The position numbers and the translations under genes are program-made. The notes under the pieces are model-generated. The model was given only the letters and a program-made list of their open reading frames with translations, made no database searches and was not told where the DNA came from. Of a stretch of 32,432 nucleotides of DNA, positions 7,054 to 14,486 are shown piece by piece. The stretch's first letter is position 1, and each line of letters starts with the position of its first letter. Source of the stretch: Geodermatophilus amargosae (GTDB taxonomy: Bacteria > Actinomycetota > Actinomycetes > Mycobacteriales > Geodermatophilaceae); the NCBI RefSeq assembly GCF_900116515.1, contig NZ_FPBA01000034.1, forward strand, positions 1 through 32,432. Direction: 5' to 3'.

Positions 7054-7644
7054 ATGTTCTCGTTCCGGGACCTTCACACGGAAGCGGAGCACCGCGAGTT
7101 CCTCAACCAGTTTTGCGCGGAGCTCGCGCGCAGGTCGGCTGGCGCCCTCGAGCTCACCATCCCCACGTCGCGCATCGAGCGCTGCACCCGGGTGGTGGGC
7201 GTATTCGACCGCGCCGGGGCGATGGTCGGAGGTTACATCGTCAATCTCGGGCCGGAGCTCATCCTACTGAGCGTGGTGCCGCAGGGGCCGCGGCAGACCT
7301 GGCTCCAACGGGTGCCGCTGGAGCAACAGGCCGAACTCAACCTCATCTGGCGCAACGAGGGCATTGGGCACACCGCCTTCGCGCTGCTGGTCTGGACGCG
7401 GATCATCTACGACTGCGTCAGGTGCGGCCGGCCCGTGATCCTGGGCTCGGGCTACGAGAACCCGCTGAACCGGTGGTACAAGATCATGGGTCCCGAGATG
7501 ATCTACGCGGGCCCGGCCACGTCCAGCGGACTCACGGTGTACGTGTACGCCTACTCGCGGGCGAAGCTCATCGGCACTTACGCTGCGAGCTTCGTCGACA
7601 GCTTCGCGGCCAAGCCGTTGCGGCGCCTGCGAGGGCGCCGGTGA
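7054..7644 (+). CDS. Unknown protein, GNAT-acyltransferase-like, paired with a glycosyltransferase
   Basis: A 196-residue soluble protein with no certain family. The middle and end have a GNAT-like order: strands around 'VVGVFDRAGAMVGGYIV', a segment 'GIGHTAFALLVWTRIIYDCV', 'ILGSGYENPLNRWYKIMGP' resembling the beta5-alpha4 'N..A...Y...G' part of GNATs, and a final 'VYVYAYSR' strand. The classical acetyl-CoA loop R/QxxGxG/A is not clear, so acyltransferase activity is a guess. The C-terminus is basic ('KPLRRLRGRR'). Start ATG 7054; no strong ribosome site is visible just before it. Its stop overlaps the glycosyltransferase start (GTGA), so the two are translationally coupled and probably modify the same molecule. 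Confidence 0.7.
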   Translation: MFSFRDLHTEAEHREFLNQFCAELARRSAGALELTIPTSRIERCTRVVGVFDRAGAMVGGYIVNLGPELILLSVVPQGPRQTWLQRVPLEQQAELNLIWRNEGIGHTAFALLVWTRIIYDCVRCGRPVILGSGYENPLNRWYKIMGPEMIYAGPATSSGLTVYVYAYSRAKLIGTYAASFVDSFAAKPLRRLRGRR

Positions 7645-8897
7645 AGCGTGTAGTGCTCGTGGCCGTCGGCTCGCAGGGCGACGTCGAGCCCTGCCTGGCG
7701 CTCGGTCGAGGGCTGATCGACGCGGGGTGGTCGGTGCGTCTCGGCGCGCTCGCGCCCTTCGGCGCCCGCGCGGCGGCGCTCGGGCTCGAGTTCCATTCGC
7801 TGGGCGAGTTACCGGCGCGCTTCCGCGCCTCAAGGCGGCGGCGCCCGACCTTCTCGGGTGTGCTCGGGAGGGTGCTGTTCTGGAGCGTGTACCAGCGCCT
7901 GCTGGCCGGCTACCTGCCCGCCTTCGAGGAAGTCTGCCGCGGCGCGGACGTGATCGTCCACACCGGCTTGGCCTTCCCCGCCTATCACCTCGCCGAGTCG
8001 CGCGGCATCCCGTGCGCGGCGCTGTCCTTTGTCCCGGGTGCTGCCACGGCGGCCTTTGCGCACCCCCTCTTCGCGGGCGAGCGCCTGTCCTTCGGGCCGC
8101 GCCGCAACCTGGCCTCCTACGCCGTGGAGCAGCAGCTGATGACGCAGAGCACCGCGCGCCTGGTGGCCCCGTGGCGGCGGCGCCTGGGGCTTGCGCCGGT
8201 CGCCCGCGGTCGCTTGCGCGCGCACCGGTGGGAGCACACTGACGCGCTCCTCTGCGCAGTGTCGCCCGCCCTGCTGCCTCGCCCCGCCGACTGGGGTCCG
8301 CGCGTTCACCAGACGGGCTTCCTCCACGCCGTGGATGCGCCTCCGCGGCCCGAGCTCCGCGCGTTCCTTGATGCGGATGACGCGCCTGTCTACGTGGGCT
8401 TCGGCAGCATGACCGCGCGCGACGGCGAGCGGACGGCGCAGGCGGTGGCCGTGGCGCTCGGTCGGCTTGGTCTGCGCGGCGTGCTGGCGCGGGGCTGGGG
8501 TGGTCTCGCCCCGGAGCGCGCGCCGCACCTCTGCGTGGTGGACGACGTGCCCCACGGCTGGCTCTTCGAGCGGGTGCGCGCGGTCGTCCACCACGGCGGC
8601 GCCGGCACCACGGCCGCGGCGCTGCGCGCAGGGCGGGTCTCGGTGGTGGTCCCCTTTGACTACGATCAGCGCTTTTGGGCCCGTCTCCTGGCCGAGCGAG
8701 GGCTCGGCCCCGCGCCGCTGCCCCGCGAACAGCTCGACGCCAACACGCTCGAGCGCAGGCTGCGTTCGGCCCTCGAGACCCCGTCCTACGCCGCGCACCT
8801 AGCGCCCCTCGCGGGGGCGCTCCGTCATGAGGACGGCGTGCGTGAGGCGATCCGCGTGCTGGAGAGCCTGGTCGAGCCGCGTAGCCGAGGGGCATGA
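7641..8897 (+). CDS. UGT-type glycosyltransferase (GT1 family)
   Basis: A 418-residue GT-B fold enzyme. The N-terminal Rossmann half opens with 'VVLVAVGSQGDVEPCLALGR', the usual 'GS.GDV.P...L...L' motif of sterol/macrolide-type glycosyltransferases. The C-terminal half has 'VYVGFGSM' (start of the donor domain, about residue 250) and the nucleotide-sugar motif 'VHHGGAGTTAAALRAG' at about 314-330, followed by 'VPFDYDQRFWA', the expected donor-contact region. Such enzymes move a sugar from a UDP- or dTDP-sugar to a lipid, sterol or polyketide; the acceptor is unknown. It begins with a GTG that overlaps the upstream stop. TTT codons and a very Arg/Ala/Gly-heavy composition differ somewhat from flanking genes, hinting at transfer. 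Confidence 0.92.
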   Translation: MKRVVLVAVGSQGDVEPCLALGRGLIDAGWSVRLGALAPFGARAAALGLEFHSLGELPARFRASRRRRPTFSGVLGRVLFWSVYQRLLAGYLPAFEEVCRGADVIVHTGLAFPAYHLAESRGIPCAALSFVPGAATAAFAHPLFAGERLSFGPRRNLASYAVEQQLMTQSTARLVAPWRRRLGLAPVARGRLRAHRWEHTDALLCAVSPALLPRPADWGPRVHQTGFLHAVDAPPRPELRAFLDADDAPVYVGFGSMTARDGERTAQAVAVALGRLGLRGVLARGWGGLAPERAPHLCVVDDVPHGWLFERVRAVVHHGGAGTTAAALRAGRVSVVVPFDYDQRFWARLLAERGLGPAPLPREQLDANTLERRLRSALETPSYAAHLAPLAGALRHEDGVREAIRVLESLVEPRSRGA

Positions 8898-9042
8898 CGG
8901 GCGGAGGGCACGGACTATCCCGACGGTCGGCGCAGGGTGCGCTCCGCCAGATGCATGAGACACCTCGGGTGGTGAGCTGACCGCCGAGGAACGTGCCGGC
9001 GGGAATGGCGCGGCTGCCCGCAGGCGCAGGTCAGACAGAAGT

Positions 9043-9083
9043 TGCGCGTCCGGCAGGACTCGAACCTGTGACCGGTGCTTATG
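9043..9083 (-). tRNA. tRNA 3'-half fragment (non-functional)
   Basis: On the minus strand the sequence reads CATAAGCACC, GGTCA, then ACAGG-TTCGAGT-CCTGC, then CGGACGCGCA. The T-loop TTCGAGT is canonical and four of five T-stem pairs hold (the outer A-C pair fails). The part before it looks like an anticodon loop 3' half; 'CATAA' would suit a Met tRNA, but this is speculative. The 5' half is absent: the IS5-like end starts at the anticodon loop. Such 3' fragments are left when mobile elements recombine at tRNA genes. Confidence 0.4.
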
Positions 9084-9360
9084 ACCTCGTGCACGGTTGG
9101 CGGGACGGCTTGCTCGTGACGGACGGGGCAGGGTCGGAGTGTATCCAGGACGTTAGCGCGTGCCGCTGCTGTTGCCGATCGCCATGCGACCGGGCTGTCC
9201 CGGGAGGTCTTGGCCGAGCTGGTCGCGGAGTCGCGGCCGCGCTGGCAGGTACGTGGGACCGCGAAACCGGGGCCGATCGGCCGCGCCGGCGGGCGATTAG
9301 GGGCGGTGCAAGGCATTGGCTGGTGTTCATCGACCGACTGCTGGCCACGCTGCCGGAACT
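9078..9360 (+). pseudogene. IS5-like element, copy 2: left end plus broken transposase start
   Basis: The outer 110 bp (9080-9188) match the region upstream of the copy at 920. The transposase start codon has become GCG (9186-9188) where copy 1 has GTG. The following codons still read 'TGLSREVLAELVAESRPRW'; a frame break follows and the rest continues in the next frame as 'ADRPRRRAI' and 'HWLVFIDRLLATL'. Similarity to copy 1 fades at about 9350. The copy thus carries a lost start, a frameshift and a truncation, and is older or more decayed than copy 1. Confidence 0.65.
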
Positions 9361-9886
9361 TCTCGGGATGCTTGCTCCGTCGGGCCTTCCGGGCCCTCCC
9401 TGCTTGGCTCCTGCAAGGCGGTGTTTAGCCGACGGGTCACTTCAGGGCCGCGTGCGACAGGCGAGAGGTGCCCTCGAGAGAATAATCTGACGACGACGAT
9501 ACCAAATCGGCTCTCCAGCACTCACGGATTGTGAGAACCCTGATTACTTCGTAGCCACTGGTCAGGCTCTGCATAACCGAAGCGACGAGCGTCCACTGGG
9601 GGCATCTTGATAAGTATCGCTACTGGGCTCGCGTAAGATGCACGGGATTTCGCGTGTCGTGCGCGTGGGGCTTGATCTCGATGCGCACATGCGATCGAAG
9701 CGACTGACCGGCTGCTGACTGAGATTATTCACCGAGTGTCAGCCCCGTTGAATGTGATGGGGTCGGGCTGTCGCATGCATCACGCGTACCCAACCCGGAC
9801 TTCGCCGCTCCAGCTTCCCTTATCCGGCACTCTTGGGACACATGACCGTCAAAGCCACCCGAGTGCTACAAGACGAGCCAAAGAGC
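9361..9886. other. Gene-free, AT-richer stretch
   Basis: No frame with coding-like codon use was found. Part of it (about 9480-9640) is clearly lower in GC than the rest of the window. No repeat or RNA gene was recognised. Confidence 0.4.
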
Positions 9887-10185
9887 TCAGTCGAAAGGAG
9901 GCGTCGTCATCTGTGTCGGCTCATGCCGTTTGCCGGTTCTGGCCTTAGAGCCGGCACACGTCGGCGCGGAAGCTGGCTGGTGGTCTTGGGCGGAGAGGAG
10001 GTAGCCGCACACGGGACAGTAGAAGCCGATCAGCTGGGCGCCGGCCGATTGGCGGGAGGGGTCCTGGGCGTCGTGCCGGTCCACCGCCACCAGCATCCTC
10101 GCTTGTGCGCTTTGAGGTAGGTCGGTACCGGGCAGGCGTCGCCGTCCCCGGGCGCTGCGCACGTCTGCGTCCCTCGGGCGGCCGG
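9887..10185 (-). pseudogene. Small hypothetical protein with Cys pair, probably frameshifted
   Basis: From about 10115 down to 9887 one minus frame has coding-like codon use and contains 'VAVDRHDAQDPSRQ' and 'LIGFYCPVCGYLLSA', a CxxC knuckle. Before it, coding-like codons switch to another frame ('DACPVPTYLKAHK', about 10150-10105), so a frame break near 10105 is likely. Without the break the protein would start with more cysteines and perhaps bind zinc. No family is recognised. It is the last of a run of small minus-strand ORFs. Confidence 0.4.
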
Positions 10186-10194
10186 TCATCCGAG

Positions 10195-10446
10195 TCAGGA
10201 CGGCGGATGGGTCAGCGTGAGGCAGATCCAGCACAGCGGCCAGTCCTCATCGCCGTCATCAGGCCAGCGCCAGTCGCGCGGGTCCAGCAGGATCACCGAG
10301 GCCAGGCACAGCGCCCGACCGAGGATCAAACCGGCGCCGCTGACCGCATGCAGCCGACCGGCCGGCATCGCAACGACCTCACCGGACCAGCGCCGCGGCC
10401 CGATGCGGTCGGCGCCGACTGTCCACTGATTCCCGTGGCAGCTCAT
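10195..10446 (-). CDS. Small hypothetical protein
   Basis: An 83-residue frame with strongly coding-like third positions. ATG 10446 follows GAGGG with an eight-base gap. It opens 'MSCHGNQWTVGADRIGPRRW', continues with a mildly hydrophobic segment 'GLILGRALCLASVILLD', and ends with 'WPLCWICLTLTH', which holds a CxxC. No family was recognised. It overlaps the tail of the upstream ORF and belongs to a minus-strand series of small ORFs (11.7 to 9.9 kb) that looks like the cargo of an integrative element. Confidence 0.55.
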   Translation of the reverse strand: MSCHGNQWTVGADRIGPRRWSGEVVAMPAGRLHAVSGAGLILGRALCLASVILLDPRDWRWPDDGDEDWPLCWICLTLTHPPS

Positions 10447-10639
10447 GCGGGGATCCCTCACCGCCCCCACCCGGCGGGATGGGCGTGCCAGGCGCGCGCC
10501 AGCGGCGTGTCAAGGTGGTGACGGTGGCCCGATTGTTGGGTCGCTCGGCCAGCGTGCCGGCGAGTTCGGCCAGCGCACCGGCCAGCTCGGCGGACAGGTC
10601 GGTGGCCGGATCCGTGAGTTTCGCCTCGATCTGGATCAT
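10379..10639 (-). CDS. Small hypothetical protein
   Basis: An 86-residue frame from ATG 10639. The first 45 residues look coding and helical ('MIQIEAKLTDPATDLSAELA', then 'ALAELAGTLAERPNNRATVT'); the remainder is low-complexity and overlaps the next ORF by 68 bp, so the natural stop may have been lost by a small indel in the G-rich tract near 10460. It begins with the same 'EAKL' element as the preceding small gene, suggesting distant duplication. The function is unknown. Confidence 0.45.
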   Translation of the reverse strand: MIQIEAKLTDPATDLSAELAGALAELAGTLAERPNNRATVTTLTRRWRAPGTPIPPGGGGEGSPHELPRESVDSRRRPHRAAALVR

Positions 10640-10650
10640 CAGGCCTTCGG

Positions 10651-10796
10651 TTAGATCGCGACGAGTGTGGCGGCCTCGTCGGTGGCGTAGCCCAAATCAA
10701 GGATGAGGCGGGCGGTGCGCCCCGGCGGCGCGCCGGCGGCGCGCCGGACAGCTTCGCCTCGACCACGACCGCGATCGGCGTGAGGGGATCGCACAC
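10651..10796 (-). pseudogene. Small hypothetical protein disrupted by an 11-bp tandem duplication
   Basis: From GTG 10796 (GGAGG eight bases upstream) the frame reads 'MCDPLTPIAVVVEAKLSGAP'. At 10723-10744 the plus-strand unit CGGCGGCGCGC occurs twice in tandem. Removing one copy restores a single frame that continues 'GRTARLILDLGYATDEAATL' to the TAA at 10651-10653. The protein would be about 45 residues without the duplication. No family is recognised, but the clean restoration of the frame is good evidence that this was a real gene. Confidence 0.5.
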
Positions 10797-10888
10797 GACA
10801 AGCTCCTCCATCAATGCCGAGATGAATGGGGAGACGGGGCACGGGCCGAAGCCGGCGCTGAACCACGCGGCTCGGGTACCGAGGGGGG

Positions 10889-11193
10889 TCAGTGGGTCGA
10901 CGCCAAGACCGTCCGGCCTGGAAGGACCAGCGGACAGATCGCCGGTGTTGTGGAGTTGGTCGCCGCGAGAAGCGAGGCACCGGGCAGCCCCGCCGCTTGT
11001 CCGAGCGAGAGCGGTCCTCGACCACGGGCCGTGAGACATCGGTGACCATTCTGACGCATCGACCTCAGCAGCGGGCCACCGGGGTGCCCGGTGACGTCCC
11101 AATACGTGGTGTCGCCGGCCCAGGTCTTGAGCTCGTCGGCGAAGTGCTGGCGTGCCAGAGCCACTGCGGGGATCCGTGGCGAACGTTGCTCAC
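10889..11193 (-). pseudogene. Hypothetical protein, probable frameshifted ORF
   Basis: The frame ending at 10889 has very coding-like third positions in its first part ('AVALARQHFADELKTWAGDT', 'YWDVTGHPGGPLLR'), fading after about 11050. A natural start would be the GTG at 11193, which overlaps the stop of the upstream ORF (GTGA), but that GTG lies in another frame ('VSNVRHG'). One indel near 11165-11175 would join them. No family is recognised. Confidence 0.4.
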
Positions 11194-11411
11194 TGCCGGT
11201 CCTTGAGGGGCAGAAGAATCCGCACGGTGTCATCGTGGTCGGTCGCGAGCGCGGGAAGTGCGGAAGTAGCGTCGATGGGGAAGGGGGTCTTGTCCGCGGC
11301 CAACAGGTCGATCAGCTCAAGCGCCAGCTCGTCAGGATCACGGTCGTGTATCGCCGCCGTGGCACGGATGGCGTCGGCTTGAATCGCCGTCAACTCGTTC
11401 AGGACGGGCAC
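11190..11411 (-). CDS. Small acidic hypothetical protein
   Basis: A 73-residue protein from GTG 11411, with AGAGG five bases upstream. It starts 'MPVLNELTAIQADAIRATAA' and has an acidic central helix 'DPDELALELIDLLAADKTPF'. Codon use is coding-like throughout and no damage is seen. The stop overlaps a GTG of the next ORF. No family was recognised; size and setting fit an accessory gene of a mobile element. Confidence 0.6.
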   Translation of the reverse strand: MPVLNELTAIQADAIRATAAIHDRDPDELALELIDLLAADKTPFPIDATSALPALATDHDDTVRILLPLKDRQ

Positions 11412-11532
11412 GACAGCCTCTCTATCTACGAGCCTGCGCCAACACTGCCTCAGCGCTCAGCGGTCGCTCTGGACCAAAGCCGACGGTGTCGGTGTAGGTG
11501 GGAGAGGAGTGCCGTCGAGCCGTCCTCGCCGG

Positions 11533-11720
11533 CTAGTGTCGGAGGAGGGCATCGCGCGCCTTCTGCCACTCATCGATAATGGCAGCAAGAGGGCGGTAGC
11601 TTGCTGGTGGACCCGCTCGAGGAACGCTGGCGGGGAGGCATCAGCGTTGCCGTCGGAATGGGCAGCCGCTTCAGACGGCACCGCCGTCCTGAGCGCCCGG
11701 ATCGGTGCCATGTCGCACAT
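11533..11720 (-). pseudogene. Small hypothetical protein, frameshifted
   Basis: ATG 11720 follows GGGAG with normal spacing and reads 'MCDMAPIRALRTAVPSEAAA' and later 'FLERVHQQATALLL'. After this the coding-like frame shifts by one near 11580-11590 and continues 'IIDEWQKARDALLRH' to TAG at 11533-11535. The joined protein would be about 62 residues. No family is recognised. It is the first of the minus-strand small-ORF series. Confidence 0.45.
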
Positions 11721-11774
11721 GCTGACTCCCGCCTCCGCGCGAGGCCCATTCGATCACCGAGCAGTCTGCTGTCT

Positions 11775-11848
11775 GAACCGCCCCGGCGAGTCCGGAGACT
11801 CCAGTCCTTGAGGAGGATGGAGTCTCCGGACTCGCCAGGGCGGTTCAC
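11775..11848. repeat. 30-bp near-perfect palindrome (REP/terminator-like)
   Basis: The arms 11775-11804 and 11819-11848 are reverse complements with one mismatch, starting TGAACCGCCC[C/T]GGCGAGTCC and running through GGAGACTCCA, around a 14-base loop. A diverged single arm lies at 14326-14353. The hairpin sits directly at the broken end of the multicopper-oxidase fragment. It would form a very stable RNA stem on either strand, so it may act as a bidirectional terminator or be a mobile palindromic repeat. Confidence 0.75.
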
Positions 11849-12055
11849 CCCTGTGCGGTAGGCGTGGTCCCCGCTGCGGGTGGCGGTGAGCTCGATGTCG
11901 TGGACGGTGGCGGCGCTCAACCCGGACAAGGACCCGATCCAGTCGACCGGCCGGCCGCTGCGCACCCACGGCGCGGCCGGCCAGGCCAGCCCGTGCATGG
12001 TGAAGGTGTGGTTGCGCGGCTTGTCGGCGGTGACTTTGTCCCCTCTCCTGTGTCA
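11849..12055 (-). pseudogene. Multicopper oxidase / cupredoxin C-terminal fragment
   Basis: After a TGA, the minus strand reads 'GDKVTADKPRNHTFTMHGLA', then 'WIGSLSGLSAATVHDIELTA' and 'SGDHAYRTG'. The His residues in 'HTFTMHG' and the 'G.Y.YR.G' close are typical of the last cupredoxin domain of multicopper oxidases. Only about 65 residues remain. The gene ends exactly where the 30-bp palindrome begins, so the last copper-binding strand is missing. The rest of the oxidase is not in the window. Confidence 0.6.
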
Positions 12056-12271
12056 TGACGTTCCCAGCGCCGTGTCGCCCCGCAGACCGTGCAATCAGGC
12101 CGACCTAGAGGAGAAGTGCCGTTGCAGTACTGAAGTCGAAGCCGGGTCTGCTGCGCAGACCCGGCAACTGATGCCCGTGGAAGTGCTCGGCCCCTCATCT
12201 CAGACACTCCCTGGCTTTGACGGTGAGCACCTCCCGCAGGTTCGGAGCACTTTGTCTGTGGTCGACCGGCG

Positions 12272-12343
12272 CCCGAACACGTTTTCGCTGCTGAGCTCCG
12301 CGAGTCGGTCGGCCAGGTGATCGGCGACGGTGGACGCCGTCAT
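12272..12343 (-). pseudogene. TPP-dependent enzyme, N-terminal fragment
   Basis: ATG 12343 opens 'MTASTVADHLADRLAELSSE' followed by 'NVFG', the usual start of thiamine-pyrophosphate enzymes of the acetolactate synthase / pyruvate oxidase type ('...VAD.L...L...GV..VFG'). Homology stops after about 25 residues. The ATG overlaps the stop of the nitroreductase fragment (ATGA), showing these once formed a coupled operon, an order seen in other actinobacteria. Confidence 0.5.
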
Positions 12344-12675
12344 GGGTCGCTTTGTGGGGGCTCGGGTGCATCCGCGCCGGGGCAGCGGGCGGGCGGGACC
12401 CATGTGGTGAGGTCGCGCCAGGTCAGGTGGGGCTGGCCGCGGATCGGTGCCGGGCCGCCGGGCCGCGGGTGGCCGAGGCACACGACTAGTTCGGGAACCC
12501 AGCCCTCAGGCAGGCGGAGGGCCACGGCAACCGCGGCGCGACTGAACGAGGTCACCGGCCCGGCCCCGATGCCGATCGCGTGCGCGGCCAGCATGAGAGT
12601 CGCCGCCGCCGTGCCGACGTCGATGCGGAGGCCGGGCGCGTCCGACGGGAAGCCGTAGCTGGCCGCGAGAAGCTC
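12340..12675 (-). pseudogene. Nitroreductase-family protein, C-terminal fragment
   Basis: The minus frame runs from about 12675 to the TGA at 12340-12342 and reads 'SYGFPSDAPGLRIDVGTAAA', 'LMLAAHAIGIGAGPVTSF' and 'LPEGWVPELVVCLGHPRPGG'. This is the second half of an FMN-dependent nitroreductase: a helix after the dimer region, then 'GIG...' and the 'P......G.P' close. The N-terminal half, including the main FMN phosphate site, is gone. It is cut at about 12670 by an IS5-like transposase fragment on the other strand. Confidence 0.6.
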
Positions 12676-12755
12676 GTGCCCGACGGGTTGTGGGAGCGGG
12701 TCGCTCCACTGCTGCTGCCGTCGAAGCCCGGCCGTCAGCGCTATCCCGCACCCCT
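12670..12755 (+). pseudogene. IS5-family transposase N-terminal fragment (second type)
   Basis: The plus strand reads 'KLVPDGLWERVAPLLLPSKP' followed by 'GRQRYP', the classic start of DUF4096-type IS5 transposases ('LVPD.LWERVAPLLPP...RR.RYPGR'). No start codon or catalytic part remains. It differs from the other IS5-like copies in the window. It abuts the broken nitroreductase and probably marks the insertion that destroyed it. Confidence 0.6.
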
Positions 12756-12913
12756 GATCGGTCGGTGTGGGCGAATCGTCGTTGTGCGCGCGATTGCCGT
12801 GCTGCGGACGTCGCTGCGGTCAGCCAAGGCGACCCGGGCAGCCCTCCTCGGGTGAGGATCCGGCAGCAGGCCGTGCTTGCCACGCAGACAGGATGTCCTC
12901 GCAGGGGCTGACC

Positions 12914-14194
12914 ATGCAGACCCGGCTCGTCCGGGCGCCGACCTGCTCGACCATTCCGGGTATGCGCCGGGCAGGATGTTCACTGAGACACGCGGACTCG
13001 GCGACGCAGGCGGCCCGACGCCCATCGCCGAACGAGGCGCGGTCGGCCTCGACGAAGCTGCTCTGGCCGCTGCTGACCGTGGTCGTCACCCTGGTCACCA
13101 CCGCATGCTCGTCCGGCGGTCCTGCCGTCCCGTCCGCGGGCCAGGGTTCGACGGCTAGTACCTCGGCCGGTGCATCCGCCGACCGGGCGACGCCCAGCAC
13201 CGGGGCAGGAAGGTCTCAAGATCAGCCCGCGCCCGCGAGCGTCGAGGTCAGTGCCGTCGGCGACGTCATCATGGGGGCGACGCCGGAGTTGCCTCCCGAC
13301 GATGGACGCCACTTGTTCGACGCCGTCGCCGACCAGCTCACCGGAGACGTCGTGCTGGGCAACCTGGACCAGGCCCTCACCGACATCGCGACGTCGACCA
13401 AGTGCGGCGCCAACAGCAGTGACTGCTTCGCCTTCCGGACTCCACCGTCATATGCAGGATGGCTCCGCGAGGCCGGGTTCACCGTCATCAACCTGGCGAA
13501 CAACCACTCGCACGACTTCGGCGACGCGGGCCTGCGCGACTCGCAGGCGGCGCTGACGGCGGCGGGTCTGCAGTACACCGGCATGCCCGGACAGGTGACC
13601 CTGCAGGACGTCGGGTCCCTGCGAGTGGCGATCCTCGGCTTCGCCCCCTACGGCTGGGCCCAGAGCCTGCTCGACATCCCCGCCGCACAGCAGCTCGTCG
13701 GTCGAGCCGCCGAGCAGGCAGATGTCGTCCTGGTCACCATCCACGCCGGCGCGGAAGGTGCAGACCAGGGCCACGTCCGCCCGGGCCCTGAGATCTTCCT
13801 CGGCGAGAACCGAGGAGACGCCATCGCGTTCGCCCATGCGGTGATCGACGCCGGCGCAGACGCGGTCCTGGGTGCCGGCCCACACGTACTGCGGGGCATG
13901 GAGTGGTACCGCGGACGGCTGATCGCCTACAGCATGGGCAACTTCACCGGCTACCGCACCCTCTCCAACGACGGCCCGGCGGGCATCGGCGGCATCGTCA
14001 CGCTACGGCTGGCAGCGGATGGGACCTGGCACTCCGGCCAGCTGGTCAGCACCGTGATGGTCGACCCAGGACTCGCCCAGCTCGATCCCGCCCAGCAAGC
14101 ACTGGGCGTGGTGCGAGACCTCTCCCGCGCCGACTTCGGCGCCTGCGGCGTGGACCTCACCACCACCGGCGAGCTGAGCGCACCCACCTGCTGA
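12914..14194 (+). CDS. CapA-family (PGA_cap metallophosphatase-like) lipoprotein
   Basis: A 426-residue protein with a membrane segment at about 48-62 ending in the lipobox-like 'LVTTAC' (Cys65), then a Ser/Ala/Thr-rich linker and a CapA/PgsA domain from about residue 110 to 400. Metal-site motifs are 'VGDVIMG' (115-121), 'NNHSHDFG' (196-203), 'VTIHAG' (274-279), 'GAGPHVLRGME' (320-330) and 'YSMGNF' (339-344). CapA proteins take part in poly-gamma-glutamate capsule production or cell-wall-related hydrolysis outside the cell. ATG 12914 has AGGGG seven bases upstream; ATG 12962 is an alternative still including the signal. The long N-terminal extension before the signal is unusual. It stands alone on the plus strand. 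Confidence 0.9.
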   Translation: MQTRLVRAPTCSTIPGMRRAGCSLRHADSATQAARRPSPNEARSASTKLLWPLLTVVVTLVTTACSSGGPAVPSAGQGSTASTSAGASADRATPSTGAGRSQDQPAPASVEVSAVGDVIMGATPELPPDDGRHLFDAVADQLTGDVVLGNLDQALTDIATSTKCGANSSDCFAFRTPPSYAGWLREAGFTVINLANNHSHDFGDAGLRDSQAALTAAGLQYTGMPGQVTLQDVGSLRVAILGFAPYGWAQSLLDIPAAQQLVGRAAEQADVVLVTIHAGAEGADQGHVRPGPEIFLGENRGDAIAFAHAVIDAGADAVLGAGPHVLRGMEWYRGRLIAYSMGNFTGYRTLSNDGPAGIGGIVTLRLAADGTWHSGQLVSTVMVDPGLAQLDPAQQALGVVRDLSRADFGACGVDLTTTGELSAPTC

Positions 14195-14486
14195 CACCCG
14201 GGCCGCCCTCCAAGCCTCGCCAGCTCGTCTACGAGGCAGTGCAGGATCAGCCACATCTCGGGTGCGTTGCATGGGTTCCTGAGGGCTGCACCGCCCCGCG
14301 GCCGAGGGCAGGGACCGCCACCCAAAGTCTCCGGACGCACCAGGGGCGGTTCAGCGGGGGGCTGGGCGCGAGACCGGGGAGCGGATGACGCCTGGACTTG
14401 CTCCACTGGAAAGCGAGGGTCGCGGTGAACCGCTTTTCCCCGTCCACGGCGAGCCTGCACGAGGAGCCCCGGAGAGGACCAGCCGC
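14195..14486. other. Intergenic stretch after capA-like gene
   Basis: No gene is supported. It contains a diverged single arm of the 30-bp palindrome (14326-14353). Confidence 0.4.
14326..14353. repeat. Diverged half copy of the 30-bp palindrome
   Basis: AGTCTCCGGACGCACC followed by AGGGGCGGTTCA aligns to the right arm at 11821-11848 with a few substitutions and one extra G. No matching left arm was seen close by. Confidence 0.5.

Noticed and set aside
7264..8895. Open minus-strand frame of 543 codons
   Set aside because: Antisense shadow of the glycosyltransferase gene, extremely Arg/Pro-rich.
11775..11848. CRISPR repeat
   Set aside because: A single palindrome and one diverged half copy 2.5 kb away; no regular spacing or spacers.
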